From Diploptera punctata (lineage: Eukaryota; Arthropoda; Insecta; Blattodea; Blaberidae): DNA of 64,000 bases. This document shows, piece after piece, positions 53,051 through 63,995 of the stretch (positions are counted from its first letter, which is position 1; each line of letters starts with the position of its first letter). The DNA lies in NCBI GenBank assembly GCA_030220185.1, contig JASPKZ010007549.1:124001-188000 (forward strand), given 5' to 3'. The notes beneath the pieces were generated by a model. The model saw only the letters and a program-made list of their open reading frames with translations. It did no database searches and was not told where the DNA came from. The translations under genes were made by a program, and so were the position numbers.

Positions 53051-53347
53051 TTAATTCTAGTCACGGTTTTGCAAAACACTTAGATGACCGTTCCATTAAA
53101 CAGATGTCTACATAGACAATCTATCTTGTTAATTATTTGTTCCATTTCTATTAATTAAGGTAAATGTACCGGTAATTGACACTTCATTAGTAATTGACAC
53201 TTTTACACTAAAATGTAACAAATAACTTTTTTTTTTCGCGGAGAATTACACATTTGAAACTGAATATGGTGGTGTTGACTACGCACTCTAGGAGCAATAA
53301 ATGCTTTAAACTCTTCATATTTGAAGAGAAAAATTATACGCTCAGAC

Positions 53348-53421
53348 CGGGACTTAAACCCGGGACCCTTGGTTTTCTAGTCCAAGTGCTTCTACCATCT
53401 CAGCTACATGAGCAAGTACCG
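53348..53421 (-). pseudogene. tRNA-like sequence
   Basis: Minus strand: GCTCATGTAGCTGAGATGG (D-arm/A-box-like), CTTGGACTAGAAAACCAAG (anticodon arm) and CCGGGTTTAAGTCCCGG (T arm, B-box). The acceptor strands pair only partly (GCTCA/TGAGC). Could be a SINE head or a tRNA pseudogene. Confidence 0.45.
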
Positions 53422-53458
53422 ATCTAAACGCAAATTTTCTCTATATACTTTTGTAATA

Positions 53459-53955
53459 ACTCTGTTTGGCGGATCAAAAAATATTACAAAAAAATAGAAA
53501 ATTAAAAATGTATCAAACCATAATAATTCAGAGCAATTTAACATATGGTGCTGAAGTCTGGCAAATTCCTACCAGGGAAATGAAAATAATTTTAAGTACA
53601 GAAATGGATGTTTTATGAAGATCAGCTGGAAAAATCTAGAATGGATAGAATATCAAATAAAGAAATAAGGGAAATTATGGGTGTACAAGAGGAGCCGGAC
53701 ATTATAGACCTTGTACAAAAGAAAAGATTACAGTAGTCAAAATAATGCCAGAGCAAATATTGCCTAAAATTATAATGGAATAGATCCCAATGGAAAGGAG
53801 TAAGAAGAAGGAAGACCAGAGAGAACCTGAATAGAAGGGTTACAAGTAGCTATGAATATCAGAGGATTGGAGGAAGATCAATGGATGGACAGAGAGGAAT
53901 GGCGTTTGGTTTCCGGAAGACGGCAGCAGCTGTCAGGATTACCGGATGATGATTA
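53459..53955 (+). mobile_element. LINE-D 3' fragment
   Basis: Same order as 28990-29470: IYQT-like start, YGAEVWQIPTREMK, KSRMDRISNKEIREIMGVQE, EEPDIIDL, then decayed RMPEQ region and EEWRLVSGRRQQ. GATGATGAT tail. Multiple indels. Confidence 0.88.
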
Positions 53956-54199
53956 TAAAGAAGATGCTTACAGCGCATGACCAAGCTATGTTTTCGAACT
54001 GTACAATACAAACTAGCTCGCGTGGCGTTCAGCTCAGCTGCATTTCTTCTTGGCACTTTCTTTGTCTGACACCAGAGTAGCTAGTATCGGTGAAGGTCTG
54101 AAAAAATGAAAACATTATCTTAAAAACTACCTCAATGGATTAATTTCTTCGGAATTCGTTAAAATCTTAGAGAGAAAAGAAAACATGACGATCGTGATA

Positions 54200-55345
54200 A
54201 TAGGTGATTGTTTATTGATTTTATTAAACACAATGTGTACATTTACAGTTTTCACCAGTCTTTTGTAATTTTGATGAGAGGCTCAGTTCTGCTTTGGCAT
54301 TTCATTAGGTGGTACCTGGAGCATGGCTCGTCGCAAAGCTTACATCTGCAGTCCTCCTTCGGGTCGTGGTTATGACGGATTCTGACATATTTTCCAGTGG
54401 AAACCATGCGCGGCGAAGCGTGTGTATAGGTGGCGAAGTTGGAAGTTCGGTCCTTTCCACACATCAGTTTTCATCGTTTCTGTGTCCATTATTTCCATCG
54501 GTATTTCATTGGCTTTGTTTTCTCTCTCTTTGATGGGCGTCTTTATATGCCTGGGTTTCTGGTAGATTGAAGCGAAGCTTGATGTCCTCAATGAAGTAGG
54601 ATTCATGTGCTATTCTGTAGGCGTAGCTGTTTCTTGTGTACTTTGAGAGTGACAAGGCCCTCTTGAGATATCTGGCTTTGACATTCTCCAATTTCTTGAG
54701 GTTTTTCGCTGTTAGGTGAATCCAAATTATCTGAATACCGTATGTGGCCGCTGGTGCTACCTTGAGTTGGAACAGTGCCATCGCCGTTGGCAGGGACAGT
54801 CTCTCAAGCTTGGGGATGTCGAACATCGAATTTATTGCCGCTGTGGTCCTGTCTTGTATATGCATAGTGAACGTGGTTCCAGTGGTCTGCAGCGTCACTC
54901 CCAGGTACTTAAAGTTGGGGACTATTTCTAGGGCTGAGTCGCCGCACATAAAGTGGTCATTTTTTGATAATCTCCCTCCTCTTCTAAACTTCATTGCTTT
55001 TGTTTTGGAGCTATTTATTTCCATTGAATTTTCTGACGCCCATTTTCTGATATTCTTCATGGCCTCCTGCAGATCTTCAGGACTCTTGGAAAGGATGGCC
55101 ATGTCATCGGCATACATTAATAGCTTTGTATTTCTTGCGTGTATAGCTTGTCCAATATCGGCCGTCATAATGTTAAAGAGGACTGGACTCAGTGGGTCTC
55201 CTTGTAGGACTCCTCGTGTTTGAGCAATTTCTTTTGACATTGATATGCCATCGTAGATTGCTACATAGTTGGTGCTGAGAATCGATTTTATTGTCTCCAG
55301 TTCGCGACTTGACCTGCCCAGTGCATTCTCTAGATAGGTGATTGT
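54200..55345 (-). mobile_element. LINE-B, largest single RT frame
   Basis: 5'-truncated non-LTR element on the minus strand. The 3' UTR is short with AATAAA-type signals (around 54220-54230), and no long poly-A is obvious. The 5' end lies at about 55345, next to a T/A-rich junction. Confidence 0.88.
54252..55345 (-). pseudogene. LINE-B reverse transcriptase, C-terminal part
   Basis: A frame of about 280 residues (55345-54506) has QTRGVLQGDPLSPVLFNIMT (RT motif B), LLMYADDMAILS (catalytic), NSSKTKAMKF and NFKYLGVTLQT. After a frameshift near 54510, further pieces include FAAHGFHWKI and RCKLCDEPCSRYHLMKCQSR, a Cys/His motif also present at 2.35 and 60.13 kb. The catalytic motif A is missing through 5' truncation. 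The C-terminal motif resembles the CCHC finger of some non-LTR elements. Confidence 0.88.
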
Positions 55346-55689
55346 TAAAAAAAAAAATTGCAAAGCCGGCTGTTTGTATGACAGTTGAATGTGTATTTGA
55401 GCTCACTGAAGCGAACAGAACACTGACATGTTGATTCTATTAGAGAAGGTGGAACATCCTGAGTTTTGTTAAAGAAATGTCTGATTTTTACACGTGAACA
55501 GTTTTCTTTGAGACGAGAAAATTTATTTGGTGCGGATGATCTCGTTGGTGTAGAGAAGAAAGTCTTCTCTCTCAGAATTCCATCTTCAACACGTCACTCA
55601 AAATATTGCCTAAAAGTCATAACTGTCAATACATTTCCGGAAACGGAGATTTAGACAACATACTTCAACATATCCTGGCTTTTGTGTCT
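55346..55689. other. Unique interval
   Basis: No gene or repeat match noticed. Confidence 0.5.
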
Positions 55690-55709
55690 ATTATTATTAT
55701 TTATTATTA

Positions 55710-55740
<31 letters not shown>

Positions 55741-55751
55741 TTTATTTATTC
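55690..55751. repeat. (ATT)n and (TTTA)n microsatellite
   Basis: Compound array directly abutting the Helitron-like end. Confidence 0.9.
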
Positions 55752-55915
55752 ACTAGCTAATACCCGGTGTGCGCTGCTACGCCTAAATAAACGAAAATTA
55801 ATGTGCTTTTATGTTTAGTTGAATAAGTTAGGGGGAAAATAATTGTATATTTATATTTTTAGATACCCCGTGCTGATTACCCGGCGTTGCCCGGGAATCT
55901 ACAATATTAGAATAA
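55752..55915 (-). mobile_element. Helitron-like repeat H 3' end
   Basis: The minus strand ends GGGTATTAGCTAGT, with CAGCACGGGGTATC and CCCGGGCAACGCCGGGTAAT upstream, matching 12090-12240. CTAGT at the 3' terminus and a CG-rich hairpin before it fit Helitron ends. Confidence 0.55.
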
Positions 55916-56079
55916 AGCGAGGTAGGTATTATCAAAAAATCAGCTAAACCTGACCATTATAAGCGGGGTTTACCTGAAATCGCAAAAAACAAAAACATGA
56001 CTCTAGCATACCTCCATATTTGTTTACTTTTTGGGTACACATTTTCAGTTAAGGATAGTATTACCTGTTATTATGCTCA

Positions 56080-56175
56080 AAAAACCTTAGGTGTAGGAGT
56101 TAATCTGAAACAAAATTTTAAGATATTTCATTTATTAGGCGTAAGAGCGCACGCCGGACATTAACTTGTAAGAGT
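56080..56175 (+). mobile_element. Helitron-like 3' end, second orientation
   Basis: TTATTAGGCGTAAGAGCGCA, CGCCGGACATTAACTTGTAA resembles 12215-12245. Opposed to the previous entry. Confidence 0.45.
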
Positions 56176-56192
56176 ATAACATTTGTATTATT

Positions 56193-56255
56193 TTATTCGC
56201 TGGTTGAGTGGAACAGAAGGCCTTAACTCTGCCAGCTAAATTAATGCATCATCTT
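56193..56255 (+). mobile_element. LINE-F 3' end scrap
   Basis: CTGGTTGAGTGGAACAGAAG and GCCTTAACTCTGCCAG match the LINE-F 3' terminus type seen at 38.2 and 11.55 kb. Confidence 0.55.
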
Positions 56256-56339
56256 CATTAAATAAGTGTTTATCAGAATCAGAAATGTAAAAAGAAAATA
56301 ATAGCAGAGTAACTCAGTATTATGGAGTAAAAACAACAT

Positions 56340-56760
56340 CCTTTACAGAACAAAGACATATATTTATGAGGACGTTGTAGAGAGTATTATGTTACATGGA
56401 TCAGGGACATGAACCAGCCGAGCTAACAAGTTATTAGCAACATAGATGGATTACTGGAGAAGATCATCGTCCAGATTAGAAAAAAATAGAAATTTTGAAA
56501 TAAGAAAAATTATGAAAGTTGAAAGAAATATGATACAGAATAATTGAGGAAAGATAACTAAGATGGTACGGACATCTCAAGAGGATGACATTGATGGAAT
56601 CCCTAAGAATATCTTGAAGATGAGAAAACAAGACAAGGAGGACCTGAAGAAGGTGGGATTGATGGTGTAACCAAAGAGAAGATGGAAACAGCAACAATTT
56701 GGACCCGAAACAGTCCAATAAAAGGCCTAAACCGTGACGAAGAAGAAAGAAGAAGAAGCA
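56340..56760 (+). mobile_element. LINE-G C-terminus with GAA tail
   Basis: Reads ESIMLHGSGT (LYGSETWT-like), RNFEIRKIMKVERNMIQ, a decayed RMxxIPKNILKM stretch, and ends AAAGGCCTAAACCGTGACGA then GAAGAA repeats. Many stops. Confidence 0.7.
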
Positions 56761-57207
56761 AAACATTAAAAATTTGTTGATCCAGTTGCTTGGTAACGGA
56801 CATTTATAGCACCTACGAGTGACATTGATTTAGAGACGACGTGCAAGTTAAATAGTAGAGTGGTATATAATAAGGCATCTCGGTCCCCCAGCTTTATTCT
56901 TGTAACTGATTTTGTTTAAGAATAAAGCTGCATTAAGTCCACTGATGCTGCGGTATTTACAACAAAAGGGAACGGGTGTCACAGGTCGCCACCTGCTCAT
57001 TGTTGCCGGTTTATATTATATACCAGTCAACTATCCTCTCTTGAGGTTCATCTTGATACAGCTATCTGCTCAAGACTTAAGCGCGAAAAAAATGTATGTG
57101 TTAATTTATTTGCACTCAATTTTAGGCCACACAAAAAGCCAAATGATGCTGCGGTAGATACAACAAGAGAGGTCCATCTTGTTGCAGCTATCTGCTCAAG
57201 AGTTATA
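56761..57207. other. Unique interval with short internal repeats
   Basis: GATGCTGCGGTA(TT/GA)TACAACAA occurs twice (56944, 57146), as does CTATCTGCTCAAGA. No gene recognised. Confidence 0.5.
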
Positions 57208-57261
57208 GTAATATAATGTATGATTAAAAACTATAAACTAGACACCTTGTAGGCCCGTCTC

Positions 57262-57319
57262 CTCAACTTTGAGTTGTTTTAAAACTCTCTAGGCCTTTCG
57301 GGACTAGTCCCATCATCAG
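57262..57319 (-). ncRNA. Hammerhead-ribozyme-like motif in Penelope arm
   Basis: Minus strand: CTGATGA (57319-57313), stem II region GGGACTAGTCCC (57311-57300), GAAA (57299-57296). AGGCCT just after can pair with GGGCCT at 57256-57251. The base between CTGATGA and stem II is unpaired. The equivalent in the right arm (58470 onward) is mutated at GAAA. Confidence 0.45.
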
Positions 57320-57597
57320 CAGAATGCATTAGGTCCGTACTTGTTGACCCTTGTTGAAGCACTGACTTCGTTGTGAATATTTTGTACAGAGGATTGTTTG
57401 GACTGGGTGTGTTCTCATTAAGTATCAGGTTGTCGATTTATCTTAGGATTGCGATTTCCTCCAGTATATTTATCCTCGATGGAATGTTTTCTCTATGTAA
57501 TATTGTGAGGGTGTTACCGATGTTATGCATAGGCCTATGGTGTCCAGCCTGAATTACATGTTTTGCGTAACTTGATTTTCCTCCATTGTAAACAACA

Positions 57598-58330
57598 AAA
57601 TCGTCTTTACCGAAGAAACAGAAATCAAAAACAGTATGAACTATTTAGACCTAACATTAACAAAAAACTGCACCAATAACAAAATATAAATTGGCATTTA
57701 TCGAAAACTGAAAGCAACACACTAGCTATAAACAATAAATCCAAACATCCTTTTCAACATGAAATAAGTACGTTAAAGAATTTAGTAAATATGATGTTAA
57801 CTTTAAATAAAGACAATTATAATAAATAATTAAATTATATTAAACACATGACAAAAATTAACGGCTACAATAAACAAATAATAAATAGAATCCTAAATAA
57901 ACAAGAAAGAAAATATATAACATTACCAACATAAAACCAAACTTGAAAAAGAATCCAATGAAAATAACAAGAAATGGGCAACTCTCACATACACTGGTAA
58001 AGAAATATTAAAATTAGGCAACACACTAAAAAAGCTTGATAGGAATATAAATATACACAATTTAATAAATAATAATATCGAAGAACAAAACTATTTCAAC
58101 AATAAAGGCGTATAGACTACAAAGTAACATGTACAGACTGTAATAAATTCTACATTGGAAAAACTAACAGAAAATTGAACGTTAGATTTAAAGAACATTT
58201 TAGAGATTTTGTTTATAACGGAGGAAAATCAAGATACGCAAAACATATAATTACAGCTGGACACCATACGCATAACATCGATAACACCCTCACAATATTA
58301 CATAGAAAAACATTCCAACGGGGATAAATA
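57598..58330 (+). pseudogene. Penelope-like RT C-terminus and GIY-YIG endonuclease
   Basis: Pieces in several frames: MNYLDLTLTKNCTNNKI then IGIYRK (RT region of Penelope-like elements); KKWATLTYTGKEILKLGNTL; then a clear GIY-YIG domain, YKVTCTDCNKFYIGKTNRKL followed by VRFKEHFRDF (about 58115-58215) and AKHIITAGHHTHNIDNTLTI. The YIG tripeptide and the R...EH pattern are the catalytic signature. Stops and frameshifts make it inactive. Confidence 0.85.
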
Positions 58331-58580
58331 TACTGGAGGAAATCGCAACCTAAGAGAAATCGACAACAACCTGATTCTTAATGAGAACACACCCAATCCA
58401 CACAATCCGCTATACAAAATATTCACAACCAAGTCAGTGCTTCAACAAGTACGGACCTAATGCATTCTGCTGATGATGGGACTAGTCGCTAAAGGCCTAC
58501 AGAGTTTTAAAACAACTTAAGTTGAGGAGACGGTCCTACAAGGTGACTATTTTATAGTTTTTAATCATACATTATATTAC

Positions 58581-59574
58581 TGTGAATGAATATCCCAATG
58601 GAAACTTGCCATGCATTTTACTAGGATCAAGACTTGTGTAAAAAAAAAACCTATGTGTTAATTTATTTACATTTAACTTTAGCCTATGTCAAAAATATCG
58701 TGTAAGAGTTTTCACAGATAATGTGCTGCCATCTAACGACAAGAACTTCGAAAAAATCCTTTGAAAATAATTTTGTTTTTTCCCCATTACTTATGAATGA
58801 TATGCAGTGTTTTAAAAAGCGTTAGAAATCTTTCTAAGTGGGCTATGAAAGGACGAAATATATAAAAAAAATAATAAATTACCAGAGGAGTATTTAAACC
58901 TAAATTCCAGACAAAAGGCGACAACGGAATAACTCTTTAAGAAAAAAAAAATTGAACCATAGTTTAACCGGGAATCGAACCAAGGACCTCACGAACTGTA
59001 GTCAGAAGTTCTAACCCCGAGACTATCGAGCTAATATACGTTCCCTTCCAATAATATTACTTATATGAGTAATAAACGTTTTGTAATTATATATTAATGA
59101 TGTAAGGAAGTTTTGTTAAAATAATATTATGAAACATTTAAACTGCATTCAGGTTAAAATTTGCTCACAACTATTATATAACTTATTATTATGCGAAATT
59201 GTGCTCCATTTTAAAATATATGTCATGGAGAATGAATGTAATAAAATACTTTTTATAGTGTTTTATTTTCCCAGCAGGTGCGCTATTAATATTATTTATG
59301 TGTTGTGTACCCACTAAACAATCGTTGAAGTGTTACATTTTGCGTCAGATTTAAGGAAACGTTCATCAATAAGAAGAGAAAATGGCGGTTTTTATAATCA
59401 GCAGACTGTAGAGTCCGCCATGTTATTTTGTTATATAAACGTTTTACAAGGGGGAAGATACGTAAAATATAAAACCTCTCATACATTGCACAGCTAATGC
59501 AGTGTTTATTAGTAACAATCTTCAATTGAAATGTGAACAAAGCTTGTAAAAAATGAATATAGGGATTTTTAGTA
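58581..59574. other. Mostly unique AT-rich interval
   Basis: AACCTATGTGTTAATTTATT near 58650 resembles 57090. A tRNA-like segment is at 58968-59035. No protein gene recognised. Confidence 0.5.
58968..59035 (-). pseudogene. tRNA-like sequence
   Basis: Minus strand: GCTCGATAGTCTCGGGGTTA and an exact B-box in TTGGTTCGATTCCCGG. Arms do not form a full cloverleaf. Either a SINE head or a tRNA pseudogene. Confidence 0.4.
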
Positions 59575-60010
59575 ATAGGGATACCTAGTACTTTAATTCA
59601 AGACTCGACCAACAGATGTCACTGAACGCGCATTTCCGCCGGAATTGGGCCGGCAGTTTTGTTATAATTTTTCGACAGTAGATGGGAGAAGAACTGCTAA
59701 GAGTAAACAGAATAATTTTTATTGGATTATTTTAATATATCGTAATAGTTAGATAATTATATATTATTATTGTGTTTAAATGTCTTTATATTTATAGACA
59801 TGGTAAAAAAACTAAAAAATTGATAACCTAGAATTTTCATGTTAGAATATTTTCAACGAAGGTACCGCCTATTGAAATATCGTAAAAAATTTACACATGA
59901 TATTACTCATTTCCGTCGTTTAATGCTTGTATCTTCGTTTCATCTTACGCTTAATTTTTGAAGTTGATTTGGGCCGCTCCGGCTTAAATCCAAACATTTA
60001 TAATAATAAG

Positions 60011-60756
60011 TAAAGGGTTCGCCCGAGTGGGCATTGATTATATTTAATCCTTGCTATATTCGTTCAGTGTTTTTGTGTTCTTTGGGCACTTCGGTATGTG
60101 GTACTGTTCGCATCTGTGACCACACAAAGCACATATACATTTTTCATTTGGGTCGTGGTACTTCTTGTTTTCACACACTTTGTGATGAAAACCGTGCACA
60201 GCATAACGTGTCGCTGCTCCTGGTTAGCTTTTGTCCAGTTCCTCTCTATCATGGCTCCCTTAGCATAGAAATCAAGGTCTATCTCCCTCTTCTTCAATTT
60301 GCTTCGGTGTACAAGTTCTGTGTAGGGGCCGGTAGTTGGTAGAAGATGTTTCATCCTCAGATTTTCTACATAGAACGACTCTCTTGCAAGTTCACATACA
60401 ATTCTCGACGGGGTTGTTTTCCCCACCCTTAGAGCCACTTTAATCTTCTCTATCCTTTCGAGATCGCTAAGTGACAGTTTCTCCCATATAATGTCTGTGC
60501 CGTATGTTATGATTGGATATATCGTTGTATCGAATTATGTCATGGTCGCGGGTAGTGACAGTCGAGCTAGATTTTTTATGCTGTAGATTGCTCTTATGGC
60601 TGCTACTGTTTTCTCTTGTATATGTTGGTTGAATGATCGTAAAGTTGTTTGGAGTGTCATGCCTAGGTATGTGAATTTGTTAACTGTCTTTAGTGGTTCG
60701 TCATTCAGCGAAGCTTCTAGGTGTATTGATTTCAATTTCTTGATACAATCCATACA
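60011..60756 (-). mobile_element. LINE-B fragment inside the tandem array
   Basis: Minus strand: FTYLGMTLQTTLRSFNQHIQ, KTVAAIRAIYSIKNLARLSL, VALRVGKTTPSRIVCELARE, SFYVENLRMKHLLP, then KCICALCGHRCEQYHIPKC. Frameshifts occur near 60520 and 60210. The edges CCAAACATTTAT and CCATACATTTAT may be a diverged target duplication. Confidence 0.88.
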
Positions 60757-61451
60757 TTTATTATTATGAGTTTTTCAACAGCTGCTTGTTGGATTATTTT
60801 ATTATATCGTAAATAGTTAGATAATTATATGTTATTATCGTGTTTAAATCGTAAAATTTTACACATGATAATACTCATTTCCGTCGATTTGTTCTTGTTT
60901 CATCTTACGCCTAATTTTTTTAATTTGGGCCTCGTGCTTAAATCCATACATTTATTATGAGTTTTTCAACAACTGCTTGTTGGATTATTTTAATATATCG
61001 TAAATAGTTAGATAATTATATATTATTATTGTGTTTAAATGTCTTTATATTTATAGACATGGTAAAAAAACTACAAATTGATAACCTAGAATTTTCATAT
61101 TAGAATATTTTCAACGAAGGTACCATCTATTGAAATATCGTAAAAAATTGTACACATGATAATACTCATTTCCGTCGATTTGTTCTTGTTTCATCTTACG
61201 CCTAATTTTTGAAGTGGATTTGGGCGCCTGTGCTTAAATCCATACGTTTATTATAAGAGGATAAAGGTAGCACTACTATTAAGTTTAGTTCAAGACTCGA
61301 CCAAAGTATGTCTCTGAACGCTCATTTACGCCGGAGTTCGGCTGGCAGTTTTGTTATAATTTTCGACGGTACATGGGAGAAGAACTGCTAATAGTAAACA
61401 GAATAATTCTTGTTGGATTATTTTAATATATTGTAAATAGTCAGTTAAATA

Positions 61452-61453
61452 TA

Positions 61454-61502
<49 letters not shown>
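61452..61502. repeat. (ATT)n microsatellite inside an array unit
   Basis: Expansion of a short TATTATTATTG present in the sister unit near 61020. Confidence 0.95.
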
Positions 61503-61825
61503 GTGTTTAAATGCCTTTATATTTATAGAAATGGTAAAACACTTCAAACTGATAACCTAGAATTTCATATTAGAATATTTTCAAAAAAATGTACCAGCTA
61601 TTGACATATCGTTCAAATTTTTAAACATGATGATACTCATTTCCGTCGGTGGTGTCTTTGAAACCAGAATTCCCTACAGGTTCAAATTTTTGAAGTGATT
61701 ATGAGGGGCGTCCTTAAATCCATAAATTTATACTTTAGATAATTGTTCCCGTGGAATAATTTTTGAAGTGTACTTGAGAGGCGTCCTTAAATGCATACAT
61801 TTATACTTTACACCTAGTTAATTTA

Positions 61826-62157
61826 GTTACCATTATTTACTCAAAGATGTCATGAATGGTATGCTGTCAACATACCAACCTAATGAGACATCTAGTAGAC
61901 CACTAATTGATTACTAGGATGAAGGAGGTCGGTAAATTGTGCTTAGAGGCCTCTTTATTCAGGCCTAATATTCTTTTATGACGCTGAAAAACGTCAGACT
62001 CGGGACCCATGGCTTAAGATCTCTCCCGGAGGACTTGCACCATGTATTTTCCATTCTAAAAAATCCATCGACCCCGGCCGGGATTGAACCCGCGAGATCA
62101 GAGACATGGAACATAATCATTTACTTGTTCACCGCGGCGGACAATACGGAGAAATGG
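61826..62157 (-). mobile_element. SINE-1, diverged
   Basis: Minus strand: ACAAGTAAATGATTATG head region, B-box GGTTCAATCCCGGCC, GATGGATTTTTTAGAA, CAAGTCCTCCGGGAG, and a decayed 3' half. Confidence 0.75.
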
Positions 62158-62164
62158 TAGAATG

Positions 62165-62300
62165 CAATTTGTGACAGGAGAAAAACCTGCCAAGCTCCAT
62201 TTCGTCCGCCACAAAACCCACAAGGAGTGATCGAGACTCGATCTCAAGACCACAGCGCTGACAGGCGAGTGTTAAACTGCTTGCGCCACGGAGTCGCCAA
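62165..62300 (-). mobile_element. SINE-6, 5' part
   Basis: Minus strand: GGCGACTCCGTGGCGCAAGC head, then GTTTTGTGGCGGACGAAATG. Confidence 0.8.
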
Positions 62301-62711
62301 AATTATGAAATATTAATAAACATTCACATTAATATTTTGTACTTAAAGTGGAATAAAGTATATTTTAATAACAACTCACGATTTGTGTCCAATTTGTTGA
62401 AATATTTGTTCCGAACTCTTTACTACAGCTACTTGATTAAAAACATGAAGATAGTTTCCATGGTTACCGCTGTATTATTATAGGTTAATGTGTTTATTGC
62501 AATGAGAATTACAAAGCCACCGGGATATGTAATCACTTTTCTGGTTATGATTAGGTATAAATGTGAAGTTAGACTTATGACTATCTTTTGTTTTTGTTTC
62601 ACACACAAACAGTTGAATAGCATAATGAAAAGTTAGACTTCTGACTGTCTTTTGTTTTGGTTTCACACACAAACAGTTGAATAGTAGGCCTATATACTTT
62701 CTGCTATCTTA
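62301..62711. other. Unique interval with 55-bp imperfect duplication
   Basis: AAAGTTAGACTT...CTGTCTTTTG...CACACACAAACAGTTGAATAG and a similar run occur at about 62567-62620 and 62628-62683. No gene recognised. Confidence 0.6.
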
Positions 62712-62925
62712 TCTTTTATTACACGCTTTATATTAGCTTGACCTGTATCTATCTATCTATCTATATAACTGAATTTTTCAACGCGTTTTTCACCCACTTA
62801 AAATAATTGGATCGACATGAAATTTTGTATACTTGTAAAGAACCCGTGACAATACAATAATTTCATATTCATTTTCTAAAATCCTGGTCAGAATCATCAG
62901 AAAATCAAAAAAAAGTGTCTTTGTA
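62712..62925 (-). repeat. 190-bp module (FB1-linked), isolated copy
   Basis: Reverse complement of 27291-27465: ACACGCTTTATATTAGCTTG ... TATACTTGTAAAG ... AAATCCTGG. No FB1 or tRNA-Tyr block is attached. Confidence 0.75.
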
Positions 62926-63148
62926 TTTTTACATAAAAATGCCAGCCCTAGTTATGATACACATATCTATGTTTACACATGTCAGCCATTTTAATTCACC
63001 GTGTTGTATGGAAACTGAAATAGCAACTTCAGATTCCGCGTTCTTTTACCGAATTCCGGAGGAATGAACCTATTGAGGTTGTTCTAATGAAAATATTTAA
63101 AACATATTTTTTACAGATCTTCACCGATCGTGTAAAGTAAACACCTAA

Positions 63149-63149
<1 letters not shown>

Positions 63150-63184
<35 letters not shown>

Positions 63185-63245
63185 TATAATAATAATATTT
63201 TTATTGGAAATATTCCACAATACGGCGATTCTGCTTCAACCCAAA
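63150..63245 (-). mobile_element. LINE-G-like 3' end with ATT-type tail
   Basis: GACTTTGGGTTGAAGCAGAA on the minus strand matches the 3' end at 22060-22095. The (AAT)n run at 63150-63198 is its tail region. Confidence 0.6.
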
Positions 63246-63465
63246 GTCAACCAACTATTGACATATCGTACAAATTTCTACACATGATAATACATATTTC
63301 CGATGATCGTTTCTTGTCAGTCACAGACGGGTGTATAAGTTAATTTTCAAGTGGATTTGAGGGTGGATCCTTAAATCCATAAATTTATTATACTTGGTTT
63401 TTCAACAGCTGCTTGTTGGATTATTTTAATATATCGTAAATATTCAGTTAATTGTCTGTTATTAG
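63246..63465 (+). repeat. Detached unit of the tandem array
   Basis: Matches 61595-61740 and 60767-60830 (ACATATCGTACAAATTT, TTTTTCAACAGCTGCTTGTT). Confidence 0.75.
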
Positions 63466-63735
63466 TCCTCCGCTGTGGTCTCGAGGTAGCGTACTACCTT
63501 GTCACGCAGCGGACCAGGGTTCGATTCCCGGTCGGGACAGGCACCTGGGTGAGTTTTTTTCGGGTTTTTTCATCACCCGTAAGACAAATGTAAGGAAGCT
63601 TAGAGCCCAACTTTCCCAAAAATCATTCGGCCATCATATTCATCCTTATCATTATCATCATCATCATCTTTCATCGGTGTGGAAAGTAACGGGAAGCTAC
63701 CATTTCGTAGTAAAGCCCATGTAGGACTACGCAAA
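63463..63735 (+). mobile_element. SINE-2, diverged
   Basis: CCGCTGTGGTCTCGAGGTAG head with exact B-box GGTTCGATTCCC; the body lacks the TTTTTCT block. It has the CAT-rich stretch and a shortened type-a tail (GGTGTGGAAAGTAACGGG). Confidence 0.85.
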
Positions 63736-63749
63736 GTACTTAGAGGCGT

Positions 63750-63995
63750 TTCCTTTGAGCCCAAATTTCTTTCATTATTTTGCTATTAGCTTGTTTTCTA
63801 TCATCTGTCCAAGTTGTTCCAGTTTTTTCTTCGGTTTGTCCTCTTGGTCAACTTGTCACTTATTCACCTTAATTCTAAATATATCTCTGTTTGGGATATC
63901 TTCTTTAGTAATTCCTGCCAATTTTAAGTCATTTTTGACTTCATCAATCCACTTCATAGTATCCACTGGAGCTTTACTTCTGTTTTCGTAGAATT
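63750..63995 (-). mobile_element. Possible LINE C-terminus, undefined family
   Basis: Minus strand frame: MKWIDEVKNDLKLAGITKED, IPNRDIFRIKVNKW. The pattern W-x-DEVK-x-DL...DR/NR-x-x-R is like the sequence after GRP-x-x-RW in LINE C-termini, but the GRP motif itself is not visible. Runs to the window edge. Confidence 0.4.

Larger units (their letters stand above)
57208..58580 (+). mobile_element. Penelope-like element with inverted terminal arms
   Basis: Arms of about 380 bp face each other: 57208-57592 is the reverse complement of 58205-58580. Between them lies the C-terminal coding region. The outermost sequences (AATATAATGTATGATTAAAA / complement) match on both sides. Arms include hammerhead-like cores (separate entry). 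Confidence 0.85.
59575..61810 (+). repeat. Degenerate tandem array, interrupted
   Basis: Units of about 200-470 bp share TTGGATTATTTTAATATATC, GATAACCTAGAATTTTCAT and ATACTCATTTCCGTCG: 59575-60010, 60757-60955, 60956-61260, 61270-61740, and a shorter piece to 61810. A further unit lies at 63246-63465. A LINE-B copy (60011-60756) sits between the first and second. Confidence 0.85.

Noticed and set aside
59575..61810. CRISPR-like or regulatory direct-repeat array
   Set aside because: Units are hundreds of bp, degenerate and without regular spacers; eukaryotic tandem repeat is the better reading.
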